Under the pieces are notes generated by a model, which saw nothing but the letters and a program-made list of their open reading frames with translations, did not search any database and was not told the DNA's origin. Below, piece after piece: positions 1-5,117 of a DNA stretch of 5,117 nt. Origin of the DNA: Verrucomicrobiales bacterium (GTDB lineage Bacteria > Verrucomicrobiota > Verrucomicrobiia > Verrucomicrobiales > DEV007); the NCBI GenBank assembly GCA_013911195.1, contig JACETS010000184.1:1-5117 (forward strand), in the 5' to 3' direction. A program made the translations under genes and the position numbers. The stretch's first letter is position 1. Every line of letters begins with the position of its first letter.

Positions 1-161
1 TGCAACGAATTACTGCGTCTGCTAGGGCGCGACGTGAAGAGCAGATTGAGATTTGTGATGGGTTGATTCTCAAGTTAATGAATGAGCATTCGTCTGGCCG
101 GTCAATCAAGGGGGTAGATGGTTATACAGAAGATGGAAACGATACTGTTGCTATAGTATGA
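1..161 (+). CDS. 3' end of an upstream gene, possibly glutamyl-tRNA reductase (partial)
   Basis: An open frame with codons starting at base 3 runs from the left edge to a TGA at 159-161, giving the last 52 residues of a protein whose start lies outside the window. The TGA overlaps the hemC ATG as ATGA, so the two genes are almost certainly in one transcript and may be translationally coupled. The visible part has a charged, helical stretch (SARARREEQIEIC) followed by a polar, Gly/Asp-rich tail ending in VAIV. Position directly upstream of hemC, together with the helix's resemblance to the Arg/Glu-rich spine helix that follows the NADPH domain of glutamyl-tRNA reductase, makes hemA the leading candidate. 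No catalytic motif is within the window, so this rests mostly on context. If it is HemA, it ends soon after that helix and would lack the usual C-terminal dimerisation domain. Coding status is well supported; identity is not. Confidence 0.6.
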   Translation, partial: QRITASARARREEQIEICDGLILKLMNEHSSGRSIKGVDGYTEDGNDTVAIV

Positions 162-1120
162 AAGAAATAATAATAGGTACCAGAGGGAGTGAGTTGGCGT
201 TATATCAGGCCCGGATGGTTGCTGGCGAATTGAGAGATAGTGGCTATGAAGGAGAAATTGTTGAAAAGATTATCCAAACAAGTGGAGATAAACATAAAGA
301 TACAAAACTTTCAGAATTTTCTAAGGGTGATAAACCTTTGACGGATAAAGGTGTTTTCACTAAAGAGCTTGAAGAATCTCTTATTAGAAAAGAGATAGAT
401 GTAGCTGTACATAGTCTGAAGGATTTACCTTCTGACTTGGGAGAAGATTTTGAAATAGGAGCCATTATGAAGAGAGCTGCTACTAATGATGTGCTTATAT
501 CAAGATTTGATTCACAGTCTTTTCGAGAGCTTAAAAAAGGGACTGTTATCTCTACAGGAAGCGTACGTAGATCTAGGGTTATTCAATGGAAGAGACCTGA
601 CATAAAGGTTATTGATATAAGAGGCAATGTTCCAACTAGATTGAAAAAACTTATGAGTGGTGATTTTGGAGATGCCACAATTTTAGCACAAGCTGGTTTG
701 CAAAGGCTCGGATTATATGATGATAAAAATAAACTGCTTAAATTTGACGGTCAGATGATTGGAACATACGAATTATCAGTTGAAGAATTTATCCCTTGTG
801 GTGGTCAAGGTGCAATAGCTATTGAGGCTTTATCTGATTCTCCGGTTTTGGAATTTACGCAGAAAATCAATCACCAAGAGACTCAGGAATGCATTAAAAT
901 TGAAAGAGAATTCTTAAAATTACTTGGAGCGGGCTGTGATACTCCAGTTGGTGTTAATGCATTCTTATCTTCGTCTGGTGATGAAATGAGTGTAAGAGCA
1001 ATACTATTTGATGAGTCTAATTTGTCATCTGATCCAAAAATTGCTCATTGTATTGTCGCAAGGGGAAATACCCAAGGAGTTGCCGAAAATTTACTAAAGC
1101 AAATGCAGATTAATATCTGA
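158..1120 (+). CDS. hemC: Porphobilinogen deaminase (hydroxymethylbilane synthase)
   Basis: This cytoplasmic enzyme polymerises four porphobilinogen molecules into hydroxymethylbilane, the linear precursor of heme, siroheme and cobalamin. The 320-residue length is normal for the family. Visible signatures are IGTRGSELALYQ (residues 6-17) at the N-terminus, the active-site segment DVAVHSLKDLP (81-91) with the catalytic Asp at 89, the substrate-binding segment TGSVRRSR (133-140) and RGNVPTRL (155-162), AQAGLQRLGL (177-186), PCGGQGAIAIE (213-223), and GAGCDTPVG (257-265), where Cys260 should carry the covalent dipyrromethane cofactor. All key residues are present, so it should be active. The loop between TSGD (41-44) and KGVFTKE (64-70) is about seven residues longer than in the E. 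coli enzyme. The ATG at 158 is chosen because the IGTRGS motif begins six residues later and because it overlaps the upstream stop by 4 bases. No Shine-Dalgarno sequence precedes it. cobA-hemD follows after 5 bases. Confidence 0.97.
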   Translation: MKEIIIGTRGSELALYQARMVAGELRDSGYEGEIVEKIIQTSGDKHKDTKLSEFSKGDKPLTDKGVFTKELEESLIRKEIDVAVHSLKDLPSDLGEDFEIGAIMKRAATNDVLISRFDSQSFRELKKGTVISTGSVRRSRVIQWKRPDIKVIDIRGNVPTRLKKLMSGDFGDATILAQAGLQRLGLYDDKNKLLKFDGQMIGTYELSVEEFIPCGGQGAIAIEALSDSPVLEFTQKINHQETQECIKIEREFLKLLGAGCDTPVGVNAFLSSSGDEMSVRAILFDESNLSSDPKIAHCIVARGNTQGVAENLLKQMQINI

Positions 1121-1125
1121 TTGAT

Positions 1126-2661
1126 ATGGGAAAAGAAAAAAATAATAAAAAAGGTATATGTTATCTTGTAGGGGCAGGTCCCGGTGATCCGGGTTTATTA
1201 ACGCTACGAGCGAAGGAGTGTTTGGAATCTGCTGATGTGGTTGTTTACGATTATTTATGTAACCCCGATATTTTGAATCATGCTCCCTCAAACGCAGAAA
1301 AAATTTATGCAGGAAAGAAGGCTGCGGATCACGCCATTCCTCAGGAGGAACTAAATGATCTGTTGGTTAAACTTTCGATAAAAGGCCAAACTGTAGTTAG
1401 GCTTAAGGGTGGAGACCCTTATGTGTTTGGAAGAGGAGGTGAGGAGGCGCAAGAATTGAGAAAGGCTGGGGTTCCCTTCGAAATTGTTCCGGGTATTAGC
1501 TCTTCAGTTGCTGGCCCCGCATATGCTGGAATTCCAGTTACTCATAGAGACTGTTGTTCTCAGTTGACAATTTTCACGGGACATGAGGATCCAACCAAAA
1601 ATGATTCGGTTATTAATTATTCAACAATAGGTAAAGTGGATGGGACTAAAGTTATGTTGATGGGAGTTGGGCAATTAGAAAAAGTCACCAACCAAATGAT
1701 TGAGGGAGGTTCACCCAAAGACACTCCTGTTGCCCTGATTAGATGGGCCACCACAGGGAGGCAACAAACTTTAGTTGGTGAAATAGGGAATATTGTTGAG
1801 AAGGTTAATAAATCTGGATTTAAAGCGCCCGCAGTTACGGTCTTTGGAGAAGTTGTTAAATTGAGAGAACAACTTAACTGGTTTGAAGAGCGACCGCTTT
1901 ATGGGAAAAAAATGGTAGTTACCAGAACTAGAACTCAGGCAGGGGAGCTGAGTGTAAGACTGAGACACCTTGGTGCAGATGTCGACGAGATGCCGACAAT
2001 TAGAATTGAACCACCTGTAGACCTCAAAGCGTTTGGACAATTGGTTCAAGATTCACATAAGTATGACTGGATTGTTTTTACAAGTCCTAATGGTGTTGAC
2101 GCTTTTTTCGATATCTTTTTTAAATTATATAAAGATGCACGTTCTATTGGGGGTGCCAGAATCGCAGCAGTGGGGCCAGGTACTCAAAAGAAGATAGAAA
2201 GTTATCACCTTTCCGTAGATTTGCTTCCTGAGAAATATGTTGCCGAGGGTTTAGTTGAAAAATTTAAAGAAACTGAGGGAGTTGAAAATCAAACTATAAT
2301 GTTAGTTCGACCAGAAGCGACTAGGGATATTATTTCAAATGGGTTGAGTGAAATGGGCGCTATTGTTGATGAAGCCATTGCCTATCGAACTGTTCCAGAG
2401 TTAGAAGATCCAACTGGTGCCGTTGAAAGGTTCAATTCCGGTGAAATTGAACTCGTTACATTTACAAGTTCCAGTACTGTAGAAAGTTTTATGGAATTGG
2501 ATTTGTTAATACCTGATCACTTGATTATGGCAAGTATTGGTCCAGTCACTTCCGAAACCATCTGTTCTTATGGGTATGAAGTTGATATTGAAGCCCAAGA
2601 ATCAACCATTCAAAGTCTCGTTGAATCCATTGAAGAGTACTATCTAGCTCTTCAAGATTGA
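1126..2661 (+). CDS. cobA-hemD: Fused uroporphyrinogen-III C-methyltransferase / uroporphyrinogen-III synthase (CobA-HemD)
   Basis: A 511-residue bifunctional cytoplasmic protein. Residues about 10-250 form a SAM-dependent uroporphyrinogen-III methyltransferase (SUMT), which adds methyl groups at C2 and C7 to give precorrin-2. Signatures are YLVGAGPGDPGLLTLRA (13-29), VRLKGGDPYVFGRGGEE (91-107), VPGISSSVAGPAYAGIPVTHR (in 121-141), FTGHE (150-154) and the MLMGVG segment (177-182). Residues about 257-511 form HemD, which cyclises hydroxymethylbilane with inversion of ring D. It opens with PLYGKKMVVTRTR (257-269) and contains the family's DWIVFTSPNGVDAFF and TFTSSSTVESF segments. HemD is a poorly conserved family, so its call leans on these segments and on the fusion. 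The order is HemC product, then the HemD half, then the CobA half. Such fusions are known in several bacterial phyla. The ATG is 5 bases after the hemC stop and has no Shine-Dalgarno sequence, but the first codons are extremely A-rich. There is no CysG-type dehydrogenase/ferrochelatase domain, so later siroheme or cobalamin steps must be encoded elsewhere. Confidence 0.95.
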   Translation: MGKEKNNKKGICYLVGAGPGDPGLLTLRAKECLESADVVVYDYLCNPDILNHAPSNAEKIYAGKKAADHAIPQEELNDLLVKLSIKGQTVVRLKGGDPYVFGRGGEEAQELRKAGVPFEIVPGISSSVAGPAYAGIPVTHRDCCSQLTIFTGHEDPTKNDSVINYSTIGKVDGTKVMLMGVGQLEKVTNQMIEGGSPKDTPVALIRWATTGRQQTLVGEIGNIVEKVNKSGFKAPAVTVFGEVVKLREQLNWFEERPLYGKKMVVTRTRTQAGELSVRLRHLGADVDEMPTIRIEPPVDLKAFGQLVQDSHKYDWIVFTSPNGVDAFFDIFFKLYKDARSIGGARIAAVGPGTQKKIESYHLSVDLLPEKYVAEGLVEKFKETEGVENQTIMLVRPEATRDIISNGLSEMGAIVDEAIAYRTVPELEDPTGAVERFNSGEIELVTFTSSSTVESFMELDLLIPDHLIMASIGPVTSETICSYGYEVDIEAQESTIQSLVESIEEYYLALQD

Positions 2662-2664
2662 GTT

Positions 2665-2695
2665 AAAGATAAAACCCGAGTTGATTAAGACTCAG
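2665..2695 (-). terminator. Possible weak intrinsic terminator of rpsU
   Basis: On the minus strand, CTGAGT (2695-2690) can pair with ACTCGG (2681-2676), giving a 6-bp stem with one T.G wobble and an 8-base loop. It is followed by G and then TTTTATCTTT (2674-2665). The rpsU stop codon TAA lies in the loop. Read on the plus strand, the same place gives only a 5-bp stem (GAGTT/GACTC) followed a few bases later by TTTTT (2698-2702), so termination of the cobA-hemD transcript here is less convincing. The stem is short and modest in GC, and this is a by-eye call without a folding calculation. It occupies nearly all of the 23-base gap between the convergent genes. Confidence 0.35.
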
Positions 2696-2984
2696 TATTT
2701 TTAACTGCAGTAGCCTCTGCTGAAGTGGCTGGCTCAGCGGCTTCAACCTGAGCTTCTTCCTCATTGGATTTGTTTCCACGCCTGAAAACCTGAAGATTTG
2801 CACGAAACTTCATCCTCGATTTTTTTGCAGCGGTGCGCTGTTTTCTTCTATAACGCTGTACTGGTGTTTCGAATGAACGAAGACGTCTCATCTCGTCCAT
2901 AATACCTTCGGCCTCAAGCTTGTTTTTTAAACGCTTGAGAGCACGATCAACTGATTCACCTTTTGTTACTTCTACGTCTGTCAT
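2685..2984 (-). CDS. rpsU: Small ribosomal subunit protein bS21 with C-terminal extension
   Basis: bS21 binds the platform of the 30S subunit near the 3' end of 16S rRNA and helps in translation initiation. The family core is visible in residues 1-62: EVTKGESVDRALKRLKNKL at the N-terminus (matching the family's V-x-x-x-E-x-x-D-x-AL-R-x-K pattern), then the basic helix with RRLRSFETPVQRYRRK (33-48) and a Lys/Arg-rich stretch to about residue 70. E. coli bS21 is 71 residues; this one is 99. The additional part, from about residue 71, is Ala/Glu-rich and acidic (EEEAQVEAAEP) and probably disordered, with no recognised domain. The ATG at 2984 is the start expected from family alignment. It has no Shine-Dalgarno sequence; the bases just before it read CGGCCCCAATTCTAAT. 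The gene lies 54 bases after secDF on the same strand, probably with its own promoter, and converges on cobA-hemD. Confidence 0.93.
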   Translation of the reverse strand: MTDVEVTKGESVDRALKRLKNKLEAEGIMDEMRRLRSFETPVQRYRRKQRTAAKKSRMKFRANLQVFRRGNKSNEEEAQVEAAEPATSAEATAVKNTES

Positions 2985-3001
2985 ATTAGAATTGGGGCCG
3001 G

Positions 3002-3030
3002 AGTTTAATAGATTAAAGCCTATGAGTCAA
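3002..3030 (-). promoter_or_regulatory. Candidate sigma70-type promoter for rpsU
   Basis: In the 54-base gap between secDF and rpsU, the minus strand carries TTGACT (3030-3025, five of six matches to the -35 consensus), a 17-base spacer, and TAAACT (3007-3002, four of six matches including the key first T, second A and last T of the -10 box). A run CCGGCCCC follows at once (3001-2994), a GC-rich discriminator of the kind seen at growth-regulated ribosomal promoters. Transcription starting about 7 bases past the -10 box would leave a leader of only about 9-11 bases before the rpsU ATG. Consensus matching in AT-rich DNA gives false positives, so this is a candidate only. Confidence 0.4.
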
Positions 3031-3038
3031 GTACTCTT

Positions 3039-5117
3039 CTAATTAGTGGTGGCAGCGGATTCAACGGTTTCTTGTTCGGCATCCAGAATTTCTCTTCGAA
3101 GATTTATTTTTTTCCATTTAGCCCAAAAAGCTACGACTGGGGAAGCGACGAATATTGACGAGTAGGTTCCAACCAACACACCAATAATTATGGCGAAAGA
3201 AAAATCTCTCAGAGAAGGGCCCCCAAATAAATAGAGAGCAAAAACAGTCAGTAGAGTGGTTACACTGGTAAGAATGGTTCTGGTTAATGTTGAATTAATC
3301 GCATTATTCATAACGGCATCTTGGGCGCCGCGTTGGGTTTTAAGGCCTTCTCTAATTCTATCAAAGACAACGATAGTGTCGTTAATGGAGTAACCAGCGA
3401 TAGTTAGAAATGCTCCGACTAGTATCAGATTAAGCTCTAATCCACAGAGTACCGTGATTCCAATAACTATGACTAAATCATGGACCAGTGCGATAATGGC
3501 GCCCATGGCAAAGGAAAATTCAAATCGGAATGTAATATATAAAAATATGGCGACTAAGCCGGCCAGTAAAGCGATCACAGAAGTAGTTAACATTTCACCG
3601 GCGACTTGTGAGCGAATCTGTTGACTTTGAATTTGTCCATCAGCAAGGCCAGATGAATTAAGAGCGTCTTTAACGGTTTCGCCATCAGTGTCACTTACTC
3701 TGACCGAGAAAATAGTTTTGTCTTGTCCTATTGGAGTTAACTTCTGAATTTGTGGCACTTTAGACCCTTCAGATCTATTATCGTTTACCAGTTCATCAAT
3801 TTGATCTTGTGTTGTACCCTGAGTGGCATTGAATCTTAATTGCTGACCTCCAGCAAATTCAATTCCAAGTGAGTCGCCTCCTTTGTATCCGAGCCAGCCA
3901 ATGGATACGAGAATGAGAAGAATAGATAATAGCCTTGTCTTTTTGGTGAGTCCCAGGAAGTTAATATTTTTCTTGGATAGAACTGGGGTGAATTTCAGTT
4001 TAGGGTTAATACCTTTGAGCCAATTATAACAAACTCTTGTAACGAGAAGGGCTGAGAATAAGGATACGATAATTCCAATTGTTAGTGTTACCGCGAACCC
4101 TTGTATGGCACCTTCTGCCAACCACAACAGGACAAAGGCGGTGATGAGTGTTGTTATCTGAGCATCAAAGATTGCAGAAAATGCTTTTTCGTAAGCTGCT
4201 TGAATAGAAGCAACCACACCTTTTCCTGTAGCTCTTTCCTCCCTTAATCTTTCATAGATTAATACATTGGCATCAATTGCAATGCCTATTGTTAGAATAA
4301 CCCCGGCAATTCCTGCAAGAGTAAAGTCCGCCTTAAATATCGCTAAAATTCCGAAAAGTAGAATAATGTTAACTGTTAAACCAATTAATGCAATAAAGCC
4401 TGCGAATCGGTAAAATATCATCATGAAAAGCGCGGTTAGAGCAATGCCGAGTAATCCCGCTCTAATTCCTTGATCGATGGCGGCTTTAGCCAAAGTTGGA
4501 GGAAAGCTTTCTTCAAAAATTATGTTTGGCTGAACACCAAGTGGATTTCTCATAGATACCGCCAAAGACTTCGCTTCGTTCTCAGTGAAGTTACCAGATA
4601 TTTGGCAATTGCCCCCTGGTATTGCTCCGTTAAAGACAGCCGCGGAAATAATCTTACCATCAAGAAGGATAGCCATCTGCGTCCTTCCATCGCCTTTGTA
4701 CTTATTACTTACATCATAAAGAGTGTCTGAACCTTCACCCTTAAATTTAATATTAATAACCCAGCCGGCACTTTCGAGTTGCGCCGAAGCATTCGTAACA
4801 TCACTTCCTTTAATCAAAACCTCATCCTGAAGGAGAAGTTTATCTGGTCCTCCAGGTCTATCCTTACTACCGCGATCCGTGTTCTCATCAAACTCAACAA
4901 TTTGGGAATTTAAAACAAAATCTCCTCCGTTGATTCTATTAATAGTATCCTGACTATTCTGTTCGTGTGTTAAATATAGATTGAGGATCGCTGACTTTTG
5001 GAGTTGCTCACGGATTGTATTGATGGTTTTTTCATCAATAATTTGTTCTTTTTCTCCGCCCTCACGATGAGGAATGTCTACAGCCAGTCTATCTTTTCCG
5101 ACTGGTACAATAGATAC
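3039..5117 (-). CDS. secDF: Fused protein translocase subunit SecDF (5' end outside the window)
   Basis: SecDF is an inner-membrane partner of SecYEG that uses the proton gradient to pull exported proteins across the membrane from the outer side. The frame is open to the right edge; 692 residues are visible and the start and first membrane helix lie outside. A TTG at 4817 is internal: upstream codons continue with SecD-like sequence, including DRLAVDIPHREGG near the edge (family pattern G-x-DR-x-x-V-x-LPG). Visible order: part of the periplasmic P1 domain (about residues 1-210), SecD helices 2-6, with IDANVLIYERLREE (281-294) carrying the proton-relay Asp at 282, then a linker. The SecF half follows, beginning with a helix near 395-410 and GIEFAGGQ (418-425; usually GIDFxGG, so Asp is replaced by Glu). 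After a periplasmic P4 domain come the last five helices with YSINDTIVVFDRIRE (576-590). It ends in a short charged cytoplasmic tail, with stop TAG at 3041-3039. Both halves keep their signature motifs, so the protein should be functional. Confidence 0.97.
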   Translation of the reverse strand, partial: VSIVPVGKDRLAVDIPHREGGEKEQIIDEKTINTIREQLQKSAILNLYLTHEQNSQDTINRINGGDFVLNSQIVEFDENTDRGSKDRPGGPDKLLLQDEVLIKGSDVTNASAQLESAGWVINIKFKGEGSDTLYDVSNKYKGDGRTQMAILLDGKIISAAVFNGAIPGGNCQISGNFTENEAKSLAVSMRNPLGVQPNIIFEESFPPTLAKAAIDQGIRAGLLGIALTALFMMIFYRFAGFIALIGLTVNIILLFGILAIFKADFTLAGIAGVILTIGIAIDANVLIYERLREERATGKGVVASIQAAYEKAFSAIFDAQITTLITAFVLLWLAEGAIQGFAVTLTIGIIVSLFSALLVTRVCYNWLKGINPKLKFTPVLSKKNINFLGLTKKTRLLSILLILVSIGWLGYKGGDSLGIEFAGGQQLRFNATQGTTQDQIDELVNDNRSEGSKVPQIQKLTPIGQDKTIFSVRVSDTDGETVKDALNSSGLADGQIQSQQIRSQVAGEMLTTSVIALLAGLVAIFLYITFRFEFSFAMGAIIALVHDLVIVIGITVLCGLELNLILVGAFLTIAGYSINDTIVVFDRIREGLKTQRGAQDAVMNNAINSTLTRTILTSVTTLLTVFALYLFGGPSLRDFSFAIIIGVLVGTYSSIFVASPVVAFWAKWKKINLRREILDAEQETVESAATTN

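Noticed and set aside
244..465. A 73-residue minus-strand open frame
   Set aside because: It is antisense to the most conserved part of hemC, including the HSLKDLP motif, and has a Ser-rich low-information translation.
1130..1153. A-runs (A7 at 1136-1142 and A6 at 1147-1152) as a programmed frameshift site near the cobA start
   Set aside because: The frame is already intact and encodes a normal Lys/Asn-rich leader before the first motif; no stimulating structure or alternative product is apparent.
1094..1291. A 65-residue minus-strand open frame over the hemC/cobA junction
   Set aside because: It is antisense to the end of hemC and the conserved glycine-rich start of CobA, and its composition comes from the A-rich plus-strand codons.
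1771..2049. A 92-residue minus-strand open frame
   Set aside because: It lies within the junction between the CobA and HemD halves, whose plus-strand sequence is clearly coding; its Ser/Asn/Phe-rich translation looks like a shadow frame.
4470..4730. An 86-residue plus-strand open frame
   Set aside because: It lies opposite the conserved SecD coding region and its translation shows no recognisable motif or start context.
3039..4817. A complete 592-residue SecDF starting at the TTG at 4817
   Set aside because: The frame stays open to the window edge, and the 100 residues upstream of the TTG fit the SecD periplasmic domain, so the TTG codon is an internal Leu and the gene is cut by the window edge.

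Overview
The window looks like ordinary chromosomal housekeeping DNA from an AT-leaning bacterium (roughly 40% G+C by eye). Three traits point, with moderate confidence, to a Verrucomicrobiota-like (Opitutae/Puniceicoccales-type) organism: a fused CobA-HemD protein directly behind hemC, a single-chain SecDF, and a bS21 with a long C-terminal tail. This lineage call is an inference from gene architecture and protein flavour, not from a search. No mobile element, CRISPR array, tRNA, rRNA or phage gene is visible.

Left half (1-2661, plus strand): a tetrapyrrole biosynthesis operon. The 3' end of an upstream gene (stop at 159-161; perhaps glutamyl-tRNA reductase) overlaps the start of hemC by 4 bases (ATGA). 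hemC (158-1120) is followed after 5 bases by a cobA-hemD fusion (1126-2661). HemC makes hydroxymethylbilane, the HemD half closes it to uroporphyrinogen III, and the CobA half can methylate that product to precorrin-2 for siroheme or cobalamin. The operon therefore covers the trunk and the first step of a branch in two polypeptides.

Right half (2685-5117, minus strand): a translation and secretion block. secDF enters from the right edge (5' end outside the window) and ends at 3039. After 54 bases comes rpsU (ribosomal protein bS21, 2685-2984), probably with its own promoter in the gap. rpsU converges on cobA-hemD with only 23 bases between the stop codons, and a short hairpin spans that junction.

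The more notable points are small ones: no recognisable Shine-Dalgarno sequence at any of the three visible start codons, a predicted near-leaderless rpsU transcript with a GC-rich stretch next to the -10 box, an acidic Ala/Glu tail on bS21, and a seven-residue longer active-site loop in HemC. I found no sign of an undescribed multi-gene system.
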